Of a stretch of DNA of 44,314 nucleotides, positions 1-7,878 are shown piece after piece. The notes under the pieces are model-generated. The model was not told the DNA's origin. It ran no database searches and saw nothing but the letters and a program-made list of their open reading frames with translations. Each line of letters opens with the position of its first letter. Within the stretch, counting starts at the first letter, position 1. The stretch covers positions 1 to 44,314 of IMG/VR virus record IMGVR_UViG_3300004461_000091; one strand, 5' to 3'. Both the position numbers and the translations under genes were made by a program. The DNA comes from a virus.

Positions 1-246
1 TTGTGGCATACCTTGTGGCATTGGTGGTTGTGATGGAGCAAACGTCTGCTCAGCCACAGTTTGTTGAGGTGCCTGTTCTTCTGCTTGCGCTTCTCTCATG
101 CGATCTATAAACATACCAGCCATTACAGCTGTTGTAGGGTCAAGTAACCCCATCTGAGCAGCTTTAGCTATACTTTGTTTATTACCACCGTATTCTTTAG
201 CGACATCTTCAGGAGCTTGCATACTAAAAGGTTTTCCCATTGCCAT
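1..246 (-). CDS. Virion-associated protein, 5' part only (runs off the window)
   Basis: Partial gene read leftward; only the first 82 codons are inside the window. It starts MAMGKPFSMQAPEDVAKEYG and continues with a helical stretch (AVMAGMFIDRMREAQAEEQ) and a Gln/Pro/Met-rich tail (QPPMPQGMPQ) at the edge. The start codon overlaps the stop of the upstream 334-aa gene (TAATG), so it belongs to the same late operon. Proteins with this opening occur beside internal virion proteins in marine phages; that is a recollection of family style, and a structural or DNA-ejection role is inferred only from position. Confidence 0.7.
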   Translation of the reverse strand, partial: MAMGKPFSMQAPEDVAKEYGGNKQSIAKAAQMGLLDPTTAVMAGMFIDRMREAQAEEQAPQQTVAEQTFAPSQPPMPQGMPQ

Positions 247-1250
247 TAGTTATTCCCTATTAAGTTAGCCATACCAAGACCCGCTATACCTAAACCACCT
301 ATTTGAGACACCATTGATGGAGGTTGTGCGTATGTTGTAGCTGTTGAACCAAGCCCTACTGGAATACCTCGCATCAAGTTACTGAAGTACCCCAACTGCT
401 CCATTGGGTAGTCACGTTGTGCTAAGAAATCAGCATAAGACTGATCGAGTAACTGTTGATTAAGACCACGTTGTTCTTGTCCAGCAGCGGCTTGCGCTTG
501 TATTCTCTGTAGCTGATTAGCTTGTGCTGAACTACCAATATCACCAATAGTTGCACCTGCTTGCGCGGCTTGTTGTGCGCCCTGTAGACCCACTTGTTGT
601 CCTTGAAGCCCTGTTTGTAAGCCTTGTAGTCCAAGAGTAGCACCAAACTGTTGAGCTTGTTGCGCTTGATCAAATGCCTGTTGCTGCCCTCTAGCTTGTA
701 TAGCGCCAAGTTCTTGCTGTAAGTTACGTTCTCTTTCTGTTTGAGCTAACAACTGCCTCGCACCACCGTAAGTACCTTGCCTAGCAGCGCCTAAATTACC
801 TGCTAAATTACCTATTTGCGCGTCTCGTACCGCTTCTTGTTTGTTTACATTTACTACATTCTGCATGTACGGAGACATAAACGCCTGCTGCCCCGCAGCT
901 GAAGTAGCTAAGTTCTGATAATTTTGTCCTGACCCCGCAGCTATTGCACCTAGACCTGCACCTGTTTGCCCAAACCCAAGTGCTTGCGTCCCACCTGTGT
1001 TTGCGAATTGAGCAGCTTGATCAAATTCCGGTCTCGTTTGCATACCAGCAATTTCTTGCTGTGCTCCAGTTTGTGCTCCAGTAAACCCAGCAACTCGTGG
1101 ATCTTCATAAGCCTGATAAGGTCTATTAGACTCAGCCTGTGCCCGTTGCATAATATCCGTAAGGTACGGCTTAGCATATTCAGGTAAGTTACTCTGATTT
1201 ATATTTTGACTTTCTGGTGCTGGTGGTGGTGCTGGACTACCTTTACCCAT
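246..1250 (-). CDS. Putative internal virion / DNA-ejection protein, Gln-Ala-Gly rich
   Basis: 334 aa. Pro-rich N-terminus (GKGSPAPPPAPES), then long Gln/Ala/Gly-rich helical sequence with repeats such as GLQGLQTGLQGQQVGLQGAQ at about residues 207-226, and a short Gly-rich hydrophobic C-terminus (IGGLGIAGLGMANLIG). This low-complexity helical make-up resembles phage internal core or ejection proteins. It lies between a GNAT-like protein and another virion gene, and its start overlaps the end of the GNAT-like gene by 8 bases. No enzymatic motif is visible. Being a virion component is likely; the exact role is inferred. Confidence 0.6.
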   Translation of the reverse strand: MGKGSPAPPPAPESQNINQSNLPEYAKPYLTDIMQRAQAESNRPYQAYEDPRVAGFTGAQTGAQQEIAGMQTRPEFDQAAQFANTGGTQALGFGQTGAGLGAIAAGSGQNYQNLATSAAGQQAFMSPYMQNVVNVNKQEAVRDAQIGNLAGNLGAARQGTYGGARQLLAQTERERNLQQELGAIQARGQQQAFDQAQQAQQFGATLGLQGLQTGLQGQQVGLQGAQQAAQAGATIGDIGSSAQANQLQRIQAQAAAGQEQRGLNQQLLDQSYADFLAQRDYPMEQLGYFSNLMRGIPVGLGSTATTYAQPPSMVSQIGGLGIAGLGMANLIGNN

Positions 1251-1686
1251 TTATATCTCCTAAACCCGTGCTAGCCACAGGTAATTCGTATGTATTCCAC
1301 AACGGTTTATGCCCGTCAGATTTAAAAATTTTAGCCCAACCTGGCCTGCCAACGGACTCAATCCCGTCGCATTTAGTATCAAAAGCCCATTTTTGCAACA
1401 GTTCTAACATAGGCTTTTTCCATTTTTCTAACTCTACACCCCCCGTAAACACCATATCTAAGTACTTTTTACGTGGGTACTGCCTAATCATTGTAACCAC
1501 TGCGCCTTTAATACTTTCTTCATCGAACGCAATCCAAAGCGTGTGATCATAATCTGTAATGCAATCTAATATATCGTCAACTTCATACCGCCCATACGTA
1601 TAGTCAGCGGCTTTCTTTAAGTGCGATGTTACCGCATCCCATATGTCCGTTACATGCTCTCTGGGAACCATTGAGACTTTCATCAT
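1243..1686 (-). CDS. GNAT-like internal virion protein
   Basis: 147 aa. The order of elements fits a GNAT acyltransferase fold: an N-terminal helix pair (REHVTDIWDAVTSHLKKAAD), a beta-hairpin with TLWIAFDEESIKGAVVTMI, then KYLDMVFTGG, a helix WKKPMLELLQKWAFDTKCDGIE and RPGWAKIFKSDGHKPLWNTYEL at the end. In T7-like phages an internal virion protein has this fold and sits among tail/core genes, as here. The classic acetyl-CoA P-loop (RxxGxG/A) is not obvious, so catalysis is doubtful. It overlaps the preceding 512-aa gene by 4 bases (ATGA-type), showing translational coupling. Confidence 0.6.
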   Translation of the reverse strand: MMKVSMVPREHVTDIWDAVTSHLKKAADYTYGRYEVDDILDCITDYDHTLWIAFDEESIKGAVVTMIRQYPRKKYLDMVFTGGVELEKWKKPMLELLQKWAFDTKCDGIESVGRPGWAKIFKSDGHKPLWNTYELPVASTGLGDING

Positions 1687-3221
1687 GCTGTCTGTGGTAC
1701 TAACCCTTTTAATAGTTTATCAGCACCGTTTGGTTTGCCCTTTGCTACCCTACGTGTTTTAGCCATTATCGTGTCTACTAAAGCAGTAAACTTATCAGCC
1801 CCTGCATCAGAAGAGCCGTTACCTACAGCTGAAACAACCTCGGCGGGAATAATGTACTCACCTTCTGAAAGCAATACTGGCTGCTCTCCGTCTACTGTAG
1901 CAGGTATACTATCACTTACTCCGTCACCTGGCCCATCCAAATACCTTCCACCTTGCGCCATTTTAGCGCTCATCAAACCACCATCAGCAGCAGTACGTAC
2001 GTTAGGCACTGGGTTTACAGGATCAAAGAATTTAAACTCTCTACCTTCTCCACCTAATATAGCGTCCATACCTCTAAACCTTACGTTTCTTTCTGCGGGT
2101 AGATATGGCCCTTCGTACCCATAGTCATCAGTTTCTGCTTCTGCTAACTCCATAGGTTTATAATCAAAAGCACCGTAACCATCAGCCACGCTACCTAGTA
2201 CGCCAGCACCACCTAACAACGCTAGTTTAGGGCCGCCCATTGCAGTTATATAATTATCTTTTAGCGCCGTAAAACCACCTTCTTCACCTAATCTAGATAT
2301 CCCAGTGTCGATGTTTTGTCTAAAGGAAGGTGCGTACCCCTCTCTAGCCATTGCAATTTTATCTGCTTCCCCAACTCCGTACGACTTTTCAATTATTGCG
2401 GCTGTATCTTGTCTAGGTATAGTAGTTTCTAAACCTTGTGTGCCCGCATCAGTAAATACCTTATAATCAGGTGTGCCTTGTTGAAAACTAAAATCCTGAA
2501 CAGGTACATCAGTAAAAGTAGCGGGTTTTATCATCTCTACAGGAGGTTGTACTGCATTTGTGGCTGGCCCATAATTTGAACTAAAATAACTACCAGTAGT
2601 ACCAGCACCAGGAGCAGAAGCTGAACCAGTAATGTTTCCTCCCATTAAACTAGAGTCAACACCGCCTTGAGCTATGCCTAAAGCATTAGTGCCGCCAGCA
2701 GTACCAGCACCAGCAACATTTGGAGTCATACCACCACCAAGTTCACTAAGCGCTGTGGTATCAACTCCTCCAGGTATCGTTTGACCTGCTTGTGCTGCAC
2801 CCATTCCTGCTAGACCTTTAACCATCCCAGCACCACCATAAGCACCAAGACCTGCCATTAGACCCGCGCCTATATCATCTTTTCTTACACCTTCAACCCC
2901 ACCTACTAATGCACCTGCCATCCAAGGTTGAATAGCGCCACCACTAAAATATGTAAGTCCTGCACCTATCAACGTAGGGGCTATTGCTTTAAACGTATCA
3001 CTAAGGAACGAAGCCTCTGGCAACCCTGTTTCTGGGTTAATTGTAAGCGATCCACCTTGCGCCATAGCTAATGCTTGTAACCCCTGCACTTCATCGGGGG
3101 TCATGTGGACTAGTGTGGTATCACCGTTACGTCCTCTTGATGCTAAGTTTTGTGCTACTGCTGGAGTATTCATAACCTTATTATCCCTAAAAATTAGCTG
3201 TTTGCCTAGCTTAGACAACAA
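1683..3221 (-). CDS. Large Gly-rich virion protein with hydrophobic segments (internal/tape-measure-like)
   Basis: 512 aa. The N-terminal third has hydrophobic Gly/Ala-rich stretches (AIAPTLIGAGLTYFSGGAI; GAGLMAGLGAYGGAGMVKG) that could insert into or cross a membrane. The middle is low-complexity Gly/Thr/Ala. The C-terminus has the MAQGGRYLDGPGDGVSDSIP then EYIIPAEVVSAVGNGSSDAG motif, which I recognise from many marine phage structural proteins. Two in-frame starts exist; MNTPAVAQNLASRG, 16 residues in, is an alternative to the annotated one. It probably belongs to the ejected core or inner tail, inferred from composition and neighbours. Confidence 0.6.
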   Translation of the reverse strand: MLSKLGKQLIFRDNKVMNTPAVAQNLASRGRNGDTTLVHMTPDEVQGLQALAMAQGGSLTINPETGLPEASFLSDTFKAIAPTLIGAGLTYFSGGAIQPWMAGALVGGVEGVRKDDIGAGLMAGLGAYGGAGMVKGLAGMGAAQAGQTIPGGVDTTALSELGGGMTPNVAGAGTAGGTNALGIAQGGVDSSLMGGNITGSASAPGAGTTGSYFSSNYGPATNAVQPPVEMIKPATFTDVPVQDFSFQQGTPDYKVFTDAGTQGLETTIPRQDTAAIIEKSYGVGEADKIAMAREGYAPSFRQNIDTGISRLGEEGGFTALKDNYITAMGGPKLALLGGAGVLGSVADGYGAFDYKPMELAEAETDDYGYEGPYLPAERNVRFRGMDAILGGEGREFKFFDPVNPVPNVRTAADGGLMSAKMAQGGRYLDGPGDGVSDSIPATVDGEQPVLLSEGEYIIPAEVVSAVGNGSSDAGADKFTALVDTIMAKTRRVAKGKPNGADKLLKGLVPQTA

Positions 3222-3843
3222 ATCCTTCTGTGTTCGATATAAAATTAATAGTTAAAGCCGCAGATGGTACTGCTGGATGAGGCGTAGCTGCCGCTTCTGG
3301 AGCTAATGTTAGTGTGGTAACGTCTACCGAAAACATAAGTTCTATATATTCATTAGCTGTTAACGCTATGTTGTAATTCCAATGCAAAGCGTTTCGTTGA
3401 TTATTGTTGTGCGTTGAGTACGCTTGAGCAGAATTAGCTACATTAGTGCCATTCTTAGCTACCCATACGTGCATCTCTTGAGCACTTGCGCTACTACTTT
3501 CTTTCTGCCCAGTAAACGATATGTTGTAGATACCAGGCTTTTCTACAGTAAATGTTGTGCCACCTGTACCACTTACCGCAATACCGTTTTGATTAATTAT
3601 ATTACCAAATTTAACTTTGTATGCTGTGTTAATACTAGCTGCTGTTTGAGTCGTAGTGTCATAATAAGACGCTGTAGGTAGGTTTAATTGCGACGCACCT
3701 AAACTAGTACTTAGAGAAGTTAAATCTCCATCAAGACGGTTAAAGTAAAGACGTAGAACATCAGCAAAAGTATTCTGAAACCTTGAGTCATACAAGGTCG
3801 TAGCTTGTGGTAATGCTGGTGCTCGTACATTATAAAATGGCAT
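3211..3843 (-). CDS. Fibre protein with C1q/TNF-like jelly-roll domain
   Basis: 210 aa. After an N-terminal helical part (DSRFQNTFADVLRLYFNRLD) the C-terminal ~130 residues show the beta-strand pattern of C1q/TNF-like domains: VEKPGIYNISFTGQ, MHVWVAKNGTNVANSAQ, LHWNYNIALTANEYIELMF, and a final PSAALTINFIS strand. Such jelly-roll tips are common receptor- or glycan-binding heads in phage tails. The start directly abuts the stop of the 624-aa tail gene, so they are co-translated. A virion attachment role is inferred. Confidence 0.6.
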   Translation of the reverse strand: MPFYNVRAPALPQATTLYDSRFQNTFADVLRLYFNRLDGDLTSLSTSLGASQLNLPTASYYDTTTQTAASINTAYKVKFGNIINQNGIAVSGTGGTTFTVEKPGIYNISFTGQKESSSASAQEMHVWVAKNGTNVANSAQAYSTHNNNQRNALHWNYNIALTANEYIELMFSVDVTTLTLAPEAAATPHPAVPSAALTINFISNTEGFVV

Positions 3844-5717
3844 TAACGTCTACCGTCCGGTCTAACATCAAGTCGTGGGCTACCTAACTGCCACTTTACA
3901 CCTAACCCACTAGAGCTAATTTTAAGCGCCATCTGCCTAGCACGAGCACGTAAGAATATTTGATCTGTGTATACTCCAACGGAAGTCTCAACTACATTAG
4001 CGCTGTCTGACACATCTGCTTGGAACGTAGACCCAGGAAAGTCTCTAGGTCTTACTTGGAAGTTAACTTCTGGTTCCGCTGCTTCTGACTCGGTGAAGTT
4101 TATATCTGGAATAATACGCCTGCTAAGCATAAATTGATCGCCATCACCAAGGTCAAAGTCAGAAGACTGAATATACGATTCCATTGCGGTTCCATCTGAA
4201 TCTACTCCATACTCTTGAAAGAAAATATTACCGTCAGCAACGTTCTGTCCTGTTGTCACTGCTTGTGGAAAGTCTCTCAGTGGGCTATCTAACCACGCTG
4301 TACGTTCCATAGTACCGTAGTACCAAATCTCTTCTAGGTGGTTATACACGACATAACGGTCGTTCCAGTTAGATGCTTCACTTGGGTAGAACCACCATAT
4401 CTCGTTATATCCTTCATTAGTGCCACACACAATCTGATCTGACTGATTGTAGTTTATATCTGTAAATATGTATTCTCGAACACTACAAGGCAACGTCTGG
4501 ATCGCACCTGTGTAAGCATAGAACTTGTCATGCCCCATCCAATACACTTGGTTATTAACTGCTATACAGCCACGAGGAGATAACATAGATATATTGTCTG
4601 CTAATTCCTGCAAGCCAAACACATCAGTAGTGCCTAAGAACTGTAATGAATACAGCTGACCTTCAGTCCAGACCAGTATTTCCTGTCGAGTAGCCAGTGC
4701 CCGTACGATCCGCGATCCTCGTGAAACCCTTATAAATCCTGCGCTATTAGTAACAGCAGGAGTAAAGTTCTTTGGTTCATCTTGATTAGACCAACGTATA
4801 AGCAGTAAGTCAGGATCTCCTCCACCAAATGGAGTGCAACCAAAAGCCAGTAAGTGTTTATCGTTCTGAGAAACTAACGTCTGCATGGCTAGCAAAGGCA
4901 CATCCGTAGCCCCGCTAAGAGAAGATAATAACACTGCACGGGTAGATAACGCTGAGGTCACATCTGCATTTGAGCCTCGTTCCCAATAGTAAATAGGGCC
5001 ATTACGTATGGTAGCAACAATGTCATTATCAAAATTATCTAACCACCAATCACGTTGTGGCAAATCAACGGGTACTGTAGACCCAAGACCCCAAAAACCT
5101 CTGGCATAAGTTCCTGTACCCCAACCATAGCCTTCTACTAGTAATTTGTTTCCAGGGGTAATTTCAAAAAAAGCAGCTATAGATGTTCCACCACCTGCGC
5201 CTACACTTGAACTCGCAGAAGTTGCTACCGTTATTAAAAAGCTGTTTACGTCTATAACGTCAACTATGTGATCTTTGTTTAAATCTATAGCAGGTACGCC
5301 ACCGACAGCAACAGCGCCTGTAAAAGACACGGTATCTCCCGTATTAGCCCCATGTGAGTTAATGGTCACTGTTACATTTTTTGACCCGTTAGTAGTAGCG
5401 AAACAGTTGTCAGTAGCTGTCGTACCGTAGGTAGCTCGTATAGGAGTGATGTTGTATATAATTCCGCCAACTTCAATATAGAGATTAGAATTAGTCCCTA
5501 GTACTAAAAGATTATCAAGAAACGAAGTGACGTAATTCATCATCTGGCGGCAAACACCGCTAAACTCTTGGGTTGTTTGTTTAACCCAGCCACCTATTTT
5601 CTGAGGAAACCCTGAGAAAAAACGCACTTTATCCGCATCATACCAACCACCCTCATTAGAGTAATTAGTTACGTTGCGATTTAATCCTGGCCTAAATTTT
5701 AACTTTATAAATGCCAT
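3843..5717 (-). CDS. Tail/DNA-stabilisation protein, P22 gp10-like
   Basis: 624 aa. The N-terminus has the pattern of P22 gp10-type (Phage_stabilise) and tail-tubular-B-like proteins in marine podoviruses: KLKFRPGLNRNVTNYSNEGG followed by WYDADKVRFFSGFPQKIGGW. The rest is beta-rich with Trp-containing repeats (for example WWLDNFDNDIVATIRNGPIY and EIWWFYPSEASNWNDRYVVY), as expected for a beta-propeller-like tail component that closes the portal channel. Length agrees with the family. It sits downstream of the lysis genes and upstream of fibre and internal proteins. Confidence 0.72.
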   Translation of the reverse strand: MAFIKLKFRPGLNRNVTNYSNEGGWYDADKVRFFSGFPQKIGGWVKQTTQEFSGVCRQMMNYVTSFLDNLLVLGTNSNLYIEVGGIIYNITPIRATYGTTATDNCFATTNGSKNVTVTINSHGANTGDTVSFTGAVAVGGVPAIDLNKDHIVDVIDVNSFLITVATSASSSVGAGGGTSIAAFFEITPGNKLLVEGYGWGTGTYARGFWGLGSTVPVDLPQRDWWLDNFDNDIVATIRNGPIYYWERGSNADVTSALSTRAVLLSSLSGATDVPLLAMQTLVSQNDKHLLAFGCTPFGGGDPDLLLIRWSNQDEPKNFTPAVTNSAGFIRVSRGSRIVRALATRQEILVWTEGQLYSLQFLGTTDVFGLQELADNISMLSPRGCIAVNNQVYWMGHDKFYAYTGAIQTLPCSVREYIFTDINYNQSDQIVCGTNEGYNEIWWFYPSEASNWNDRYVVYNHLEEIWYYGTMERTAWLDSPLRDFPQAVTTGQNVADGNIFFQEYGVDSDGTAMESYIQSSDFDLGDGDQFMLSRRIIPDINFTESEAAEPEVNFQVRPRDFPGSTFQADVSDSANVVETSVGVYTDQIFLRARARQMALKISSSGLGVKWQLGSPRLDVRPDGRR

Positions 5718-5719
5718 AT

Positions 5720-6172
5720 TTACACCAATTCAAAATGAGGGCCATCAATAAAGGGTCTTCTATTTGCTAACCTACGTATATCTATGTAGTGGGTCATCGC
5801 TTGTTCCATAGTACCACCCCATTCACATATATTGTTTGTAGTCCAAGACCCTCCCCATCGAACCGCAACACCTAGTTCAGTAGCCGCTTGTTTCATAGCG
5901 TCAGCTATGTCATCGTATAAATTTAACTCCCAAGACACTCTTGGGCCTATGTAAGCAACAAGATCAACAGCCGAGCCGTTTAAATGCTTACTTTTCATTG
6001 TTTTACTAGCGCCTCGATCAACTAGCTCTTGCTGTCTTTCTATAGTTCTAAGCCCTTCAATAACACCAAAATCTACTTTTGTGTATTTTATAGCTGTTGT
6101 AACCACTTCTATTAATTTGGCATCAACACCTTTTAGACGATCTACACTTCTTAAAGATAATTTAAAGGTCAT
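5720..6172 (-). CDS. Endolysin, M15 family L,D-/D,D-peptidase
   Basis: 150 aa, single domain. The zinc-peptidase M15 signature is complete: SKHLNGSAVDL gives H63 and D70, and GPHFEL near the C-terminus gives H146; IEGLRTIERQQELVDRG upstream matches the substrate-side helix of VanY/CwlK/T5-endolysin relatives. The family cleaves peptide crosslinks of peptidoglycan. There is no signal peptide, so release depends on a holin; a holin gene lies two small ORFs upstream. Its start is two bases after the stop of a 49-aa membrane protein. This is the lysis enzyme with good confidence. Confidence 0.85.
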   Translation of the reverse strand: MTFKLSLRSVDRLKGVDAKLIEVVTTAIKYTKVDFGVIEGLRTIERQQELVDRGASKTMKSKHLNGSAVDLVAYIGPRVSWELNLYDDIADAMKQAATELGVAVRWGGSWTTNNICEWGGTMEQAMTHYIDIRRLANRRPFIDGPHFELV

Positions 6173-6174
6173 AA

Positions 6175-6324
6175 TTATTTTATTTTGTTAATTAGGTCAA
6201 ATAAAATTTTTACTTTGTCTTCTAGTACTTTAACTCTAATAGTTATCTCTGCACGAAATGCTACGCCAATTGCAGCAACAGCAATAAGTCCTGATATAAC
6301 AGGCCAAAATTCCATAAAACTCAT
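6175..6324 (-). CDS. Small membrane protein of the lysis cassette
   Basis: 49 aa. MSFMEFWPVISGLIAVAAIG starts with one transmembrane helix (about residues 7-23), followed by an amphipathic charged helix (AEITIRVKVLEDKVKILFDLINKIK). Start ATG overlaps the TGA of the 45-aa upstream ORF (ATGA) and its stop is two bases before the endolysin, so coding is strongly supported by packing. The one-TM plus coiled-coil shape resembles small phage holins or i-spanins; which one cannot be decided from sequence. Confidence 0.7.
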   Translation of the reverse strand: MSFMEFWPVISGLIAVAAIGVAFRAEITIRVKVLEDKVKILFDLINKIK

Positions 6325-6458
6325 TTTCCTTGCCCTCGATACTTTTTAAAACTCCTTTTATCGCATTTACTGCGAGGTCTAGAATTTACAGAACTCCCTA
6401 TAGATGTTTTCTTTTTTATCTTGGTTCTAAGCGGTGCGTCTAGTTTAAGGCGTGCCAT
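6321..6458 (-). CDS. Small basic protein in the lysis cassette
   Basis: 45 aa, MARLKLDAPLRTKIKKKTSI and so on, very rich in Lys/Arg/Ser with a single Cys; no transmembrane segment. Start overlaps the holin stop (TAATG) and the stop overlaps the next gene (ATGA); an AGGAG site lies inside the end of the holin gene. The exact packing between two neighbours argues that it is real. Function unknown; it resembles the Lys/Arg-rich small virion proteins encoded around 18-20 kb in this window. Confidence 0.6.
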   Translation of the reverse strand: MARLKLDAPLRTKIKKKTSIGSSVNSRPRSKCDKRSFKKYRGQGK

Positions 6459-6859
6459 TATTTTGCCACTCCTTTACTTTTTTCAAAACTGCGAAGTCCA
6501 CCAAGACCTAGCATACCCATAAGCACGGTCATTAACTGACCCATTTCAAAATTTGGTAGCTCAGGTACTTCCATACCATAGGCAGCGAGACCAAAAATAG
6601 CCAAAGGTTGGATAACAAAATGATAAGCAAAGGCAGTGCCGCACACCCAACCCACAAAAGGTCTCCAGCCACCTTTCCAGACAGAGCTACTAGCTGCTTC
6701 CGCTTTATTGACTTCAACTTGTGCAAGGGCAAGTTCTTGTGCATGCCTGTCTGCCATCGTCGAAATTTCATGTGCTAGCGCTGCCTTCTGATCTTTATCT
6801 TCAACAAATTTGTCTAGAAGCCCTGTAACAGGGCCAATGAGTGCGTTAAGTAGGGCCAT
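6458..6859 (-). CDS. Holin, GTA-type 3TM family
   Basis: 133 aa. An N-terminal amphipathic helical region (ALIGPVTGLLDKFVEDKDQK; ADRHAQELALAQVEVNKAEA) is followed by the family mark SVWKGGWRPFVGWVCGTAFAYH and two or three membrane helices (FVGWVCGTAFAYHFVIQPLA, LFGLAAYG-like segment, MTVLMGMLGLGGLRSFEK). This is the layout of the 'holin of 3TMs' family first known from gene transfer agents and found in many phages. It permeabilises the inner membrane to let the endolysin out. An endolysin gene lies just downstream. Confidence 0.82.
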   Translation of the reverse strand: MALLNALIGPVTGLLDKFVEDKDQKAALAHEISTMADRHAQELALAQVEVNKAEAASSSVWKGGWRPFVGWVCGTAFAYHFVIQPLAIFGLAAYGMEVPELPNFEMGQLMTVLMGMLGLGGLRSFEKSKGVAK

Positions 6860-6868
6860 ATTGCCTCC

Positions 6869-6973
6869 TTATTTTTGACACTTGCATACATCAACAAACT
6901 TAGATACCGCCCACGTTAGTAACTGTTTAACTTTAACCCAAACCCAAACACAAACATTTTTAATTTTACGCAT
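6869..6973 (-). CDS. Small hydrophobic/basic peptide (probable)
   Basis: 34 aa: MRKIKNVCVWVWVKVKQLLT then WAVSKFVDVCKCQK. A GGAGA ribosome-binding site embedded in the end of the preceding zinc-ribbon gene lies 6 bases before the ATG, and the stop overlaps the ribosome-binding region of the holin gene. Alternating Val/Trp and three Cys suggest a membrane-active or amphipathic peptide; it could be a holin accessory. It is too short to be sure it is expressed. Confidence 0.5.
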   Translation of the reverse strand: MRKIKNVCVWVWVKVKQLLTWAVSKFVDVCKCQK

Positions 6974-6974
6974 A

Positions 6975-7190
6975 TCATTCTCCTAAAGTCTTAGCCCCTG
7001 CTTGTGGCACTGATGTAGCCCACACTGAGGTTGATTGTCGAGGACTCCAAGGTTTTCCACAATTAGTGCAAGTGCCTGTACTTTCCTCATGCTTACTTAC
7101 AGAATCACCACAATGAACACACACTATTTCTATTTCATGTTTACAAACAGTTAGTTTTCCCACAATTTTTGCTTCGTATGTAGTTTTCAT
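6975..7190 (-). CDS. Small zinc-ribbon protein
   Basis: 71 aa. Two CxxC-type knuckles, CVHCG (about residues 24-28) and CTNCG (about 41-45), make a typical zinc ribbon; the rest is polar. It sits between a Gly-rich fibre gene and the lysis cassette, with only two bases to the fibre gene. Zinc ribbons in tail regions may be structural; no function can be assigned. Confidence 0.55.
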   Translation of the reverse strand: MKTTYEAKIVGKLTVCKHEIEIVCVHCGDSVSKHEESTGTCTNCGKPWSPRQSTSVWATSVPQAGAKTLGE

Positions 7191-7192
7191 AG

Positions 7193-7870
7193 TTAAGATC
7201 CTGTTATTGTTACAAACCCATTTGCACCTACACTACCACTGGCTTCTCGATTAGCGTTACCACCGTTACCATTGCCTGTACCGTTTTGACCACCTGCGCC
7301 ACCGTTACCTCCTTGAGAAGCTGATTGACCTGTAGCACCATTAACACCATTTGGGGATCCACCTGCACCCCCGCCACCAGGAGTACCTGCCCCACCACCC
7401 CCGCCACCAGTTGCAGATACAGTAGCAGAAGCAGCTACTACACTAGTCGTACCTCCAGCACCTCCACCATTACCACCCGCTTGAAACCCTGGGTAAAAAC
7501 CTCCAGCACCACCAGTACCTATATTAACCGTAAGTTCTTCTCCGGGGGTAACCGCTATAGTTTGAGATACTATAAAACCTCCAGAGCCACCACCGCCACC
7601 ACCATGTAAGTCTCCTGTATGGACAGCTGATCCACCACCTCCACCAGCAGCGTATACACTCACAGATAGTTCAAACAAACCAGCAGGTACGGTTACTGTT
7701 TGAACGCCAACACTTCCAGAAGAAAAGTTTAAAGCTCCAGGAAACACCGTACGCCATGTACCATTGTTATTGACTTGTACTTTTTCTATATTTCTCCAAG
7801 TGCCCCCGTCATTAACAAATATTTGCAGGGCTTCTCTAAAAGTACCACTATCGTTAACTGATACAGTCAT
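7193..7870 (-). CDS. Glycine-rich tail fibre / adhesin
   Basis: 225 aa. The N-terminus has three short related repeats (VNDSGTFREALQIF, VNDGGTWRNIEKVQ, VNNNGTWRTVF) seen in marine phage tail proteins. From residue ~75 it is dominated by Gly blocks (GGGGGSAVHTGDLHGGGGGG; GGNGGGAGGTTSV; GGGGGGAGTPGGGGAGG), the composition of polyglycine-II helix adhesins such as T4-like gp38 tips. It ends with GANGFVTITGS, a closing beta strand. Likely receptor-binding tip, inferred; a second Gly-rich fibre is at 12618-13613. Confidence 0.68.
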   Translation of the reverse strand: MTVSVNDSGTFREALQIFVNDGGTWRNIEKVQVNNNGTWRTVFPGALNFSSGSVGVQTVTVPAGLFELSVSVYAAGGGGGSAVHTGDLHGGGGGGSGGFIVSQTIAVTPGEELTVNIGTGGAGGFYPGFQAGGNGGGAGGTTSVVAASATVSATGGGGGGAGTPGGGGAGGSPNGVNGATGQSASQGGNGGAGGQNGTGNGNGGNANREASGSVGANGFVTITGS

Positions 7871-7878
7871 ACTAAACC

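Noticed and set aside
3424-3681. Opposite-strand ORFs inside structural genes (also at 5092-type positions in other genes)
   Set aside because: They lie fully inside well-supported virion genes, have no ribosome sites and show unlikely composition (for example Cys-rich or Ser/Thr-only).
6458-6859. GTA-type holin as evidence that the window is a gene transfer agent
   Set aside because: The 3TM holin family is widespread in phages, and this window encodes its own DNA polymerase, early promoters and terminases, as a virus would.
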